This document shows positions 1 to 12,800 of a DNA stretch of 64,000 bases, one piece after another. Origin of the DNA: Hymenolepis diminuta (lineage: Eukaryota; Platyhelminthes; Cestoda; Cyclophyllidea; Hymenolepididae); the NCBI GenBank assembly GCA_900708905.1, contig CAADRB010000006.1, positions 248,001 to 312,000 on the forward strand, written 5' to 3'. Made by a program: the position numbers and the translations under genes. Positions within the stretch are counted from its first letter, which is position 1, and every line of letters begins with the position of its first letter. Below the pieces are notes generated by a model. It did not search any database. It saw only the letters and a program-made list of their open reading frames with translations, and was not told the origin of the DNA.

Positions 1-478
1 CGTCTCAGAGGAATCCATTTGGGAAAGTCGAGAAAGAACTTCAGCTGCGGCCTTATTGCATTCTGAATGGAGTTGTTCTTGACACTGAAGATCGTAGATA
101 TCTGTGAAATTTGACATCCCAACGGAAGTGGACTCAATCCGAAGACACAAACGCCATAGATCTCGTCGCAATCTAGATGGAACTGGACGAAGCTGACAGA
201 TAGATTTAACCTCTGCTAGATCAGCATTTCCTATAAAACCGGAATAAAAAATATACCATTTTAAGTTTAATAATAAAAATGTACGGATTCAATGAATGGA
301 AATCGATCGACAGTTACTAAGTTAGTTAAATAAAAGGCGAGATAAATACTATAAATAGGCGACGATAATGAAATTATCTAATCATAAACCTACTCAGTAA
401 GGCAATTTCAAGTTCAGTTTCCCAGGAATCATCATTGCTAAAATCATCAAGTGATGAAACTGATCCAGCGGATGCCAT
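1..478 (-). CDS. TBC1D23: TBC1D23 homologue, N-terminal part (runs off left edge)
   Basis: TBC1D23 is a catalytically atypical TBC-domain protein. In animals it acts at the trans-Golgi, linking golgins on incoming endosomal carriers to the WASH/FAM21 machinery. Two exons are seen: 394-478, starting ATG at 478, and 230 down to the edge. The 163-nt intron has donor GTAGGT and an acceptor ending TTATAG, and the phase-1 join keeps the frame. The first exon has an acidic stretch ending SWETELEIALL, matching the WEKDLEEAL segment of the vertebrate protein. The second has LRPVPSRLRRDLWRLCLRI, matching the start of the TBC domain (GRPLPADLRAKVWKIAL), then a D-L-x-x-Q-x-x-x-H pattern also found in the family. 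The catalytic-site region lies outside the window, so nothing can be said about activity. The gene is head to head with the ARFGEF3 homologue. Recognition was by recalled family sequence, not by a search. Confidence 0.85.
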
Positions 479-894
479 CTTCCGACTATGTTGTAAGCAG
501 TCAATTTAGCGGTATTCATTGGGTGCAAAATAAGGCACTCTCTTCAGTATATTAATCAAATAATTGAGTTATTACTATATTAACACTTTACGATAGAAAT
601 TTTAACAGTGTCTTACTAAAAAAGATTAATTTGGGCTATAATTCATTGATTTTTTTGTTGCGTGGAAGCGTATATAAAAATGTCAAATTTGTAATTTTAA
701 TTTTTTTTATAAGTGTGTGAGGTAAGTCAGATATAATAGTTTCAAACTTCTGACAATTATAATAACTTAAGGTCATTGTTATTTTTAAATATACACTTGA
801 TAATACCGCGAGGTTTCTTCTTACCATTAATTTTGTTTATAAAAACCTAAATTATTTCTCAAAACACATTATAACATATTGACTTAACATCTTA
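479..894. promoter_or_regulatory. Shared intergenic region between TBC1D23 and ARFGEF3 start codons
   Basis: The two start codons are 416 nt apart on opposite strands, so this stretch must hold both promoters and both 5' UTRs. It is AT-rich, with no clear TATA box in a conserved position and no long ORF supported by splice signals. A bidirectional promoter is inferred from the arrangement only. Confidence 0.5.
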
Positions 895-3800
895 ATGATC
901 GAAAGTAAAACTTATGCCATCAAATCGGCTCTTGACCAAATAAAAAAAGATAGCGTCTCCGAAAAATGGCAATTTTTATTACTTTCAACGAGTGAGGCTA
1001 TCGGTAAGTACATCATTTTTATAATTTCTCAGGCATTTTGGAGAATGAAAGCCTTTTTCATCAATTGTCAAAGTATAAAATGCGCGAGATGATACTGGTT
1101 CCCATTCAAGTTTCTCTTGAATCCCGCAATGCAAAACTAAATGCTGATGCACTTACTGCACTTGAAGTAATTATTTAATTGTACTCTATTTTTTTAGGCA
1201 TTTATTGATTCGGAATTTCTTTATGATGATCCAAAAGGCCCCATCGCTGATACGGATTTGACATTCCAGTTTCTTGATACTATTTCTCCTTGTACAATTT
1301 TCAGCGACCTCATTCAAACATCCTTTCTCAAAGTATGCTTTACTTTTTCTAAAATACATTTATTTTTATAGCTCCTTTTGAAGTTATGTTTAGCAAAGTA
1401 CAGTAGGTTGAATGTTAATTCAATGTTAAGGATTGTTCAGGTAAGTTGTTTATGGTGATCAAGTTAAACTTTCCATTCTTTATTAACAGTGTTTCCAATC
1501 CATGCTTAGTCTTATTTATTTGAGGTTTAGAGTTCTTCTTTTAGTGTGTTTTTTAATTTACAAAAGTTAGTCATATGTGCATAAATGTTAATAATAATAA
1601 TTTCTTTTTGTAGATATGTTTAGATTTAAACTCTAAATTTGTTGCCACTCGAAATAAGGAAATGGCTTCTGTGGCTCAAACTACTCTTGTTCAAACCGTA
1701 GAAGCATTTGTCACCAAAAACAACGCTTTGATCGGTGGAGAGGTAGGTCTATACTAAAATATAACTCGTTGTAATTTTTTAAATATGATTATTTTGATTT
1801 TAGGCAGCCGAACTGAACTCACGTTCTTCCCCTAAATTTGTTTACGACACCATATTTGAAGAAAGTACCAAGCCATCTGAGCTTTCTGATCCCCAACTAC
1901 AAATTCTGGGTGTTCTTAAGTGCTTAATTGAGTCTGTTCTCCCAGACAACATGGCTAATTTGAATAAAACTGCTATTCCTTTTTACCTTCAAGCTATCGC
2001 CACTATTGTATCCCTTCTTCCTATTTCAATGATTAAGCAAAGGGTTTTTCTCAACATTCTATGGTCAGATAGCATCTGATATGCTCCATAAATATATTGC
2101 ATGTTTTAATTTAGGTCTTTTCTATTTAGGCAGAGAATGTGTCCTATGCTAATGTGGTTTCTTAGCAATCCGAAACAGGAGAAAACAATCACATCAACAT
2201 CAGATCTTCAGTCTCCCACAAGGCAATCAGGAGAAAAACAGACCATGGGAACGGCTAGCTCAGTTGCTCCTCCGACGCTTTTGCCCGAAGGTCTAAAATT
2301 TGTTTATGAGTAAGCGAATGCTTATAGGGCTTGTTAAGCATTTAATCATAATGATCTGTTATACATGTGTAGCCTGTTGATCGCAATCCCTTTAGATCCA
2401 AGAATTTTAGAAGGAAAGAGGGTTTAGATGACTGATAGTGGAGGTGACCGTGAATGGTAAATCTAACGGTCTCAGTTTTATTTACAAAAATGATGCTTAT
2501 GTAAAAATTAGCAATGTTTGTTATTGGCTGGGAACTTAAATGAGAATCGCCAAGGAGCTTTCAGTAAAAATATCTGATCTACTTGAAAGTTGGTCTTAAC
2601 ACCACTTGCGTTTTGCATACATTCGTCACTTACGATGATTAGGAGCAAATCATCAGTAGATTACCTTGCTTATGCTTTCCTACGTCTCCTGATGATATAA
2701 CTCTATGGTAATTTTGGATATTACTTAAGTCAATACATGCTGCTTTCCAGAAAATGGAATGTATGTGGGACTTATCTTCATAACTCATTGATTTTGTTTA
2801 GATTTCAATATACGTTCTAGCTATCTGTTTACATCAATCCTCCCTAGATATAAATTAGGAAATTTTGCATCATTTTCCATTCCACAACCGCATTGGACTC
2901 AGATGAAATATTTAGACCGGTAGAATAGTCGGCGCATAATCGGATAGTTACATTCGCTTTCCGAACAGCGACATCCCATTTTGAGTGAAGAACAGATTTT
3001 AGGGCGCCTTTTTGTTCTAGACGTTTAAGTTCTTCGTCTGCTGTAGGCAAGGCTGCAAGAGGAACGAAATCTTTGGTATTCTAGAGATCTTTAACAATGT
3101 AAAATCATTGGAAGCGATTAATTTAGTTACGTGTTTTTCCTTTAAAAGTATTGTGATTGACCTCGCCTTCCTTGTTGGACCGATTTGTGAATTGCGCCCG
3201 ATGCTGGAATCACTTTTCCACAAAATGCTTCTCTATCCGCCGCCCACTTTTCGTCAGAATGCCCTAAATACTGTCTGTAGGGTAAGTTTCTGTTTTTTTA
3301 ATAACCTTTAAACTTTTCCCATTATTTTTCAACCCCTGACTCATGCGCATGCATTGTTTATTATTTTGATTTGTATTGATAAGACATCTCTACGACTTTA
3401 TTGACTGTACTTGTTTTGAACAGAAATCAATATAATGAAGTAACCCATTTTTCCCATATCATAATTTTTTTATCTAATAATGCATGTAGGTTCCTTTATC
3501 TCCTAATGATTTTAAACCCAGTTTTGCATGTTATTTTAGCTTTTGAGTACACCGGAAGGACTTTTAAGCATAACTGGACCCTTAGTTTTCATGTCTTCAC
3601 CGTCAGAAAATAGTGATGATTGTTTTGAACCCCCTCCTGTGGAATTTAGTGGACCTCAGATGCCAGATTTTCGGATTTTCAATATGTAGGTTTTATTTTT
3701 TCCATTTCTTCCTATTTGAGTGTTTCTATGAAAGAATGCATAACGAATATAGTCAGACGTTCTATTATAATTTCTTCAGTTTTTTTTATTTGATACATGA

Positions 3801-6800
3801 TTTGGTTATTCATCTATTAGGCATTATTAGAAGGTAATGGTCAATTTTAATGATATTTTATTTAATCTGTTTGATCAAAATGGTATATAAGAGATATGAT
3901 TTTGGTGGAGGGACACAGCATTCACTATAACGTTAACTAAGTGAGTGAAATTTAAAATGAGGAAATTTACATACGAATAAAATTGCGGTTGGTGCCTCTT
4001 CGTCCTAATGGTGTTCATGGCTTGTGATGTTTTAGGACGTTCCATCCCAATGGAGCTTAGATTTGAACGCGTTCGGATTAATATTGTACTAGAGGCTACT
4101 TTAATCAGGTGTTATCTTTAATCTCGGATAACCTGAAATTCATCTGGTAGCAGAGAGAAGCGTGCACTCAAAAGTGACTTGGTTTAAACGATTGGGTATA
4201 GACGAAACCCATTTTAGAATTACAGAACTGTTAGATGATATAAATCAACTAGTACAAAGGAGCCTAATCATGTTTACAATTTTATGTTTCGTATTAGAGG
4301 ATATTTTATTAATTCCATTGGAATGATGACCTAATGATAGTTTACTTATCTGAAAATGCTTTCATTTAATAGTCAGTGAAGTTATTTCTACAAAAAACGT
4401 GGGAATCTTACAAATTTTGTCTTTTAAGCTTGCTCCATCTAAAATTTCTGAGGGAAATCATATAAATTCAAGAAATGGCACTAAGTATCAATATGTGAAT
4501 GTAACTTTGAAGTAAATGGGAACTATCCTCCAATACATTGATAAAGTGCCTTCATGAACCCTTAAAATTCAAAGACTAAATTGGTTTGGTTTTAACTGCT
4601 CTGTCTGTTACTTCTTTCTTCATATAAGATTTGATGTCTCTTAAGTATGAAAATTGAATAACATTTTCATTGTTCTCAATTCTTATTTTTTTCCCTCCTT
4701 TAGAGTACTAGAGTCTGTCCATGCTTGTTCCCAGACGAAGAACCAATCCTTGGTTTGCACCAGTGGTAAATGTGTTAATTTGATTTCCGCAGCTCTGGGA
4801 AAACTTATACACAGTGAGGGATTGAGTGATACATTTGTTCAGAAAATCAAATCCCAGATACATAAATCGGAAGGTAAGTTATGTCAGATTTTGGGACCTA
4901 AATAATTTTTACAAAATTTCAATTCAAATTCTGACTAATTTAATTTCAGAAAGTGTGAATGTTATTGAGGAGGATAAACCAGAAAATTCAACCGATAATG
5001 CTAGGCAGAGTGCTTCAGTAAGTTATAACTGATAATTTTTGTCTGTGAAACAAATAAGCAAATAAATAGATCTATAATATATATAAACATTATTTTTATT
5101 TTTTAGCTATTATTTTTTGCTAAAATATATCTCCTAGCGTAGATGTAATAACTTGATTCGTGGTAAATTTTTACCCTCCACTTTGCAAGTCTCTAAGACC
5201 TAAGATTCATGTTTCTAATTGAATTGAGAAAGGTCTGCGTTTGAGAACTTACCTTATCGAAACTATTAGCATTCTATAGTCATAGCGACTGAGATTGGGA
5301 GTTCATATCCTGGATTCTTCTTAGTACAGATGGCTTTTCAAATTGTTAATTCGAAGTCTCTTTCAATTTGTAACCCGTTAACTTTAGATCGGATTTTGAT
5401 GTACATAAATCTTTGCACTAAGTTTATTTCGGTCTATTAAGCTGTGATGTTGATTGAGGAATTAAGAATAACACATGGGCTGAAAAGTCCTGGGCCTAAC
5501 ACATAGACGGCGCTAGTTTTATTGCAGTCACCTTTTTTCAGTTAATACTAACCTTCAAAAGACACCTGTTAAAATTTCATGATATTCTATTCATTAGTTT
5601 GTGAGTTATTGTGCTAAGAGTGACGCTACTTTTGTTATTTTCAAAACTATGGATCAAAAGCAATTTCGTGTTTTAATTTTACTCTGCTTCTTGATGGGAA
5701 AAAATAGCGTTCAAGCGAAGCAATGGCTTGAAAGTGTTATGGGGACTCCGCTCCATCAGAAACAACAATAAAACGTTGGTTTGCTGACTTCAAACGTGGT
5801 CGTAGAGACACCGATGATGCAGAACGCAGTGGACGTCCAAATGAGGCGGTAACACCAGAAAACATGAAAAAATCCACAAAATCGTTTTGAATGATGAAAA
5901 AGTGAAGTTGCATGAGTTAGNNNNNNNNNNNNNNNNNNNNNNNNNNNNNNNNNNNNNNNNNNNNNNNNNNNNNNNNNNNNNNNNNNNNNNNNNNNNNNNN
6001 NNNNNNNNNNNNNNNNNNNNNNNNNNNNNNNNNNNNNNNNNNNNNNNNNNNNNNNNNNNNNNNNNNNNNNNNNNNNNNNNNNNNNNNNNNNNNNNNNNNN
6101 NNNNNNNNNNNNNNNNNNNNNNNNNNNNNNNNNNNNNNNNNNNNNNNNNNNNNNNNNNNNNNNNNNNNNNNNNNNNNNNNNNNNNNNNNNNNNNNNNNNN
6201 NNNNNNNNNNNNNNNNNNNNNNNNNNNNNNNNNNNNNNNNNNNNNNNNNNNNNNNNNNNNNNNNNNNNNNNNNNNNNNNNNNNNNNNNNNNNNNNNNNNN
6301 NNNNATATTATATAGCGTTATTGGAGCGTTTGAAGGCCGAAATTGCAAAGAAACGACCTCATATGGCAAAGAAAAAAGTGTTGTTTCATCAAGACAACGC
6401 ACCGTGTCACAAGTCAATCAAAACAATGGCAAAATTACATGAATTGAACTTCGAATTGCTCCCACATCCACCGTATTCGCCAGATTTGGCTCCCAGCGAC
6501 TACTGGCTGTTCGCAGACCTGAAAAAATGCTCGCCAGTAAGAAATTTCGCACGAATGAGGAGGTTATCGCTGAAATTGAGGCCCATTTTGATGCAAAAGA
6601 TAAATCGTTCTACAAAAGTGGTATTGAAATGTTAGAGAGGCGCTGGAATGATTGCGTTGCTCTTGATGGAGATTACGTTGATGAATAAAACTAATTTTGT
6701 ACCAAAAAACTGTGTTTTCTTTGTTAGGCCCGAGACTTTTCAGCCCATGTGTTGTCTAATCAGATCTGAATTCGAAATCACTTTAACACCTCTAAACATG

Positions 6801-9800
6801 TTTTACAAGATATTCGTTGTGAAAGGAAAATAATAATGAACATTTTATTTTCATTTTTGGTTTGTTGAAAATTATATTGAGATTTCATTCAAATACTCCC
6901 TAATTTTGATTTATGCGCCTAAGAAGCTTTTCAATGCTTTCTTTGCCAGCAAAATATTCTGTCGTGTATGAGTTCTTTTTACGCTACCACTTCTGTTAAG
7001 CGGTATACCCGCAGCCAAATATAATTAGATCATTTAAGTGTGAATCATATAGGCTCAAGAATAGACTGTTGCTAAATGTCACTTGAGTTGTGAAGCAATT
7101 AGAAAGTATAATGACGAATCAGAATGACTAATCGAAATCCAAGAAATAGATCAGACAATAAATAAGATTTCTACTAAACCGTGTTTAACATTTTGATTCG
7201 ATAATAATGGGGTATTGCATTCGTTGACGCTGCGGTCATAATAATGAGGAATGCTATTTTGAATATAAGAGAAAAATGCTTTTTTCTTAACAGTTACCTC
7301 GATCACTGGAGGTAGATCGATGGGCGGCTCATGATTACCTTCTTTCCCTCATGAAGACAATTCCAAGTCTTCTCGATGCTCAGTCCATCATTGAAGTGGA
7401 TAACCTCCTTCTGGAATTTTCTTCGGCTTACTGCAAAGGTTAATTAAATTTTTACGATTTATCATCGTCCAATATATCAGGTATAAGTTTTATGTAACTG
7501 TGTCAGGATAAAACAAAGCAAGTTCTAGTTCATCTAGATCAGCCTATCTAGCTAATCTCTGTAACTGAGCAGTCGATGTTGGTGAAACCATGACAGACAC
7601 AGATAGTGTTTTAAGGTCTGCACTCTGGATGCAGACCCTAATCACAAATGGGATTGAACGTAGAGATGATGAGTTCATGAATTCATGGGCATCCATACTC
7701 ATTCCCAAGTTTTATAATAATCTCGTTTTTTTTGTAATTAAAAGATCGAATTAATTTGATTCCTCATTCTCAGTCATCTCTCCTAATCAATCTCTCTTTA
7801 TAACCTCAGGTCTGGACGGGTCGTTAGGACCCAGTGCGATTTCTGGATATAGTGGTTGTAAATAATAAGAAACAATACACCAAGATACAATTAACTGTCA
7901 GAATCACTTATTCTTATATTTTATAACTCATACTATAAAACCAGTATTAACAAGTGAATAGATGAAAATGAATTTGTTATCTGTTCTTGTATACTGTTTT
8001 GCTGGACAACATTAAGTAATGATGAAACTCCATAGACTTACCTAGGATCTTACAATCGAATGGAAGTCCAGTCTGTGTTCTTTATCATTTAATAATGTCG
8101 TTGTTATGCTGTTCCGAGTTGAATCAAAAATTAAATAATGTTTTTTTCCAATTTTTCCTTGTTTAAATAAATGCAGAAGAATTAATAACTTTTTTAAATG
8201 AAAGATAAATTTATTATTGTTTTTTTTTTCAAGAGCGTCGATCGAGTGTTTCTGGAGGTGTTCTGAGTCCATCAGATGCTGCAGACTTCGCTGATGACGC
8301 ACAAATCTACGACGTCAATGGAACTCTTCTGAATGCTGATGCAGTCTATTCCGCCACCATTTCGGCATTAGCCTTGAATTTTCGTCTCCTTCAAGCCGGT
8401 TTCTATTCAAACAACAGCAAAACTACATCCGAAATTATGACTGAGGTGTGTAAATATCTGGTTTTGCATGCTACCAAGTGGGATGTCCGCAGTATTACAA
8501 ATAGCCCGAAGTTGCTGCACTCCATAATAGTTTAACTATCAATTCTAAAATAGGAGAGATTGGAAGTGTCTATTTTGATTCTTTTAGGAGGGGGTGGGGG
8601 GAGATTAAGTTTCTGTAGTTTTATAAAGAAGTCTATGATGGAATTGAATATCAAGGACACAACTGAGTCCCTCATTTAAGGTAAGGGAGAAAAAGTCAAG
8701 AGGATACCATAATTTTAATTAGTTGTACTTTCATCTCTATATCACATTCTCAACGTGACACTGAGTAAAATTAAAACCTCATATATTAACAGTTTATATT
8801 CAAACTTTATTACTGAGAAAATTTATTTATCAGCGTTTGATAAATCAACTAAGTTTACGGACGCGGATGACTTCTCGTATATAAGATGAATTGTTCCCAG
8901 ATAAAGACGAACCGAATATTCTGTTCATTGAGGCACAAGTTCCTTAGCGGATCTTTAAATGTTTTATTTAGATTCTTACTGATTCACTAGGCTACATCAT
9001 CATACACATTATATCCGCCAATCTCTTTATAAATCAGTTGTAATCTAAGTAGTTAGAATAAATGGAAATATGACTAAATATATACTTATTGCTAAGTTTA
9101 AAAAGAAATCAAAGCATTGATTGAAACATTTTTCAATACTAATGACACTACCGTTACGTGATCTTAATGAGATCCATTTTGTCTTCATCTCCCCAAATAA
9201 TACGTTCAATAATAAATCACAAAAATCTTTAAAAATGAAGTTCTTTTCTTCCAGTCTGCATTTCTGGATTCCATTCTTGGAGCAGGACTAACGCTATACG
9301 TATCGGAAACATGGTTATCTCAGGTCTATCGTGGCATTCGGCATCAGGATATTCTCGGCTCTTCCGGCCTATCTCCCAAACTCCTACGGGGACCTATGAT
9401 TGGGGAAGATGATCAACCGCTAAGAGGTTCTTGCCTAGTTGAGGTGCTGATTGAGTTCGATGGAATTGGGTGGTCATTTGATGTAGGTTAAGCGTCCTAA
9501 ATTTATTTTTTTTCAATTACCTCTTTGTTGAGATATTGTTTGAAGTTCCATTTACTAGCCAATTTATATTAATTCGGTGAGTATGTCACAAAAAGTGTTT
9601 AATCACTCGAAAATTAAATCCGAGTTATTTTGTTTATTTAAGCCCCTTAAAAACAGAAATATTATTTTGGACTATGAATATTTGATCAGGTTATATTACA
9701 AATTATAATTAAATTTAAATTTAATGAAATTCAAAAGATACAACAAATTATTTATTAAAATTACACACTAAAAATCTCGTAAATAAATGCAATCCAATTA

Positions 9801-12800
9801 TTTTGAAATGGGGCAAAATTATATTATTTTCTCATAATTTCGAATTTTCTGAGGTCCTTTTTATTGCCTCGGCGATTGTTTTTCAGAGAGCTGTTAAATC
9901 CTCCAGTGATGATAAAGATGGTGTTTTTGAGAAAGTGGTTGATGACAGAGCGACGGAAGTTCGAGAATGGGTTGGAGAGGTGTTAGTTTCTCGCATCCTC
10001 CTAGCTGGTTGGCAGCGGATTGTTGAAACTCTCATCAACACAATAGCTCTAGCTGGAATGCCTGTAGACGCATCTTCTACCGGATTCGCCTCCTTCTTTG
10101 CTGCACGTCAACCTTCCATGATACCAGTTAATCACGTAAAGGAGAAGTGAGTTTGAACTGACCTAGCTGTATAATAAATGTCTCTAAAATCCTGGAAAAA
10201 TTATTCCTAAGCATTTGAACTCGAAATCTCGTAGATCTACTACAAAGAAATAGTGCAGAAGTGATTTGGGGTAAGAAAAGAGTATTGGGGATTTATACTT
10301 TCTTACCAAAGCTTCAAGCTTACCATTTCATTTTATCTATATGATTTTGTTTATATTGATTCAGACGATATTTAACGTTTAATAACACCGATAGAATCTA
10401 TTTATTAAAAGAAAAATTAACACGTGTTAGCTAGTTATGGATCGAATTAACAATGTTTTATTTATTTTTGTTGTTTTTTTAATCTTAAACTGTGTAACAT
10501 GACTAAAAAGTGGATTGGTGACTGTTTTAGCGCAGGATTTAATAACTTTTTATTATTTATCATTGATTAACGCTTTGTTCGGTTTTGTTTAGCCACAGGC
10601 AGAAAGATAAAAGTCTATTTCTATTTTTTCCAAATTAACCTTTAAATTTTTTTATTACAGTTCAGAAGCAAAGGATGCACCCCTACTCCAAAGACTCTTG
10701 AGTCTCTTCTACACCACTGAGGAAGAAGCAGCAAAGCAGGGTGCTCAGATACGAGAATTGGGTTCAACTCTCTCGGCCAGTCTACACAGTTTACAGCATT
10801 TGGCTCTTTTAGCTAGCTCTAGTTCATCTGAAGCCTTGAGGACTCAGTGTTGCTCTGTGTTTGCTCTTCTTACAGAAACGGCTAGAGCTGCTTCGATTGC
10901 TGCCGCGGGAAATAACTCTCATTCTTCAATCTTAACAGATCGCCTTCATTCAGCGCATGCTTTAGGTATTCATGTGGTATTCAACAATGCCCTCAGACTT
11001 GGATGTCAATCACCTGATTGTTGGCTTCACCTTCTCAATGCTTGTCAATTTGTTCGAGAAATGAACCAGGCTTACCTTGCGTCTATGTGCAATACTGAAC
11101 CTACAGATGCTGAAAAGTAAATTTAAGCTTTGATATTGGTGCGAGTCATGTTATGAAAAGGAGTCAAAGGCGTGGTCTATGGAATTAGTAGAAGAAGGAC
11201 CTTTCCCTAAACGTATGACAAAGGAAGACCAGAGTTATACATTTCCAGAGTTTGGTAGTAGGAGGATAAGTCAGGGCCACTCTGGCAAGAAATCCGCATT
11301 CTACCATCCCTCTTATTGACTGAAATGAACCAATGCCTTGGACTATCCTCTTCATTGGACGTGCGCCAATGAACTATGATCTTGTGACCACTAAATTAGC
11401 AGATGTTCATGTTAATCACACAAAAAGTAAAGTACCGAGACCTGTGATTCATCATACATGCTAAGAGAAGACACTCAAGGTGTCCTTGAGGTTAAATAAA
11501 CTCGAATGCTAAAACTATCAAATTTATGAAAGGAAATGATTAAATTTTGATGGAAAGGTTTGTTATTCATTTAAACAGCTAGGCAATCAATCAAGATCAA
11601 TCCAGCTAACTTAATTCAGAAATAAAAAATGGATACTAGAACTCACCAAACATGAGTACGTGCCAAAGATCTTCCAAATGGCTTCCAGTAGACCACAGCA
11701 TTATCCAAAAAAGAGGACCAAGAGTTGAGAGTCGATCGAGAATGTATCCGAAAGGGTCATTGAGATTGAAAGGAATAAAGGCTAGAGGCAGGAGAAAAGG
11801 CGTTTGCGCAGAGTGTATGAAAATTACACATAATTGCAGGTCGAGTTGATCGCCTGGCGTTTATTGTCAGTTAGATGAGCAATTACTAAGACTTTTCATG
11901 TCACCTTTAGGACACATGAGACCTGATTTATCATGTTGTCAAGTAGTATATCTTTTTTCGAGAACAGAATGAGTTAGTGAAAGAAGGCAGATTTTACCTT
12001 AATGCCCTCAATAGGTCAGCATCTGACCGTCGAAAAGCAAAATTATAATGGAAGGATCCAGATACTTTTATGATCTACAAGCTCGATGTTCCGGTTCCAG
12101 ATTGAGAACAGAGAACAGGCAAGTTAGTCACAAAACTAATTTTATTATGATTTTGAAATATCTCAAGTTGTTTTTATGCCTCCAGACCCCAAATTGGACT
12201 GAAAACAATAGAATAGATACCTCTCTACTCATTATATAAGATAGTTTTCGAAATATTGGTTGAAGAAATGCTTTAAACCATTCTTTGTAATTGTAGATCC
12301 GAACTGTCAGGAATCAGCCAATGTTTTCTCCATTTCAGTGCTGAAACTAGTAAGAACTGTGATCTCCCAGATCTAATTCAAAGCTTCTGCGTCGCCAATG
12401 CAGGCATCAGTGATTGCTTGACTGTGGAGCAGACCGGAGTTGTTCTAAGCGCCCTTTCAGCCCAAGTCGATCAGATTTTCGATACTGCCGCAGAGGTATT
12501 ATCCCTTCCAGCTCTGATGGATTTCATTTACTACATTCTGCAAGCCAGTGGTGCTGAACTAGCGGCTAGAGCACAGGCACACTCCCCGTCGCCGCCGGAA
12601 ACAAAGCAGGCAAGTAATTTGAAACAAGCAGTCATCAGCGTCAAGGATGAAATTTTCAAAGTCGCGAAGAGGCAGATTGTTAGTTTTAGTGGAGATGGGA
12701 AAGTTAGTGATAAGGAAAGAAAGGCAGTTAAATCCCAAAGTCCCTGCATGTTTCTTCATATGTAAGTAAGCGAAGTTTTTTCTCATTACAATTGATTTAA

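Noticed and set aside
5887..6417. Long ORFs on both strands across 5887-6417
   Set aside because: They consist mostly of unknown residues from the N run.
11640..11850. 65-codon Arg/Lys-rich ORF in ARFGEF3 intron 16
   Set aside because: No recognisable domain; intronic; perhaps part of an old element, but I could not match it to a known class.
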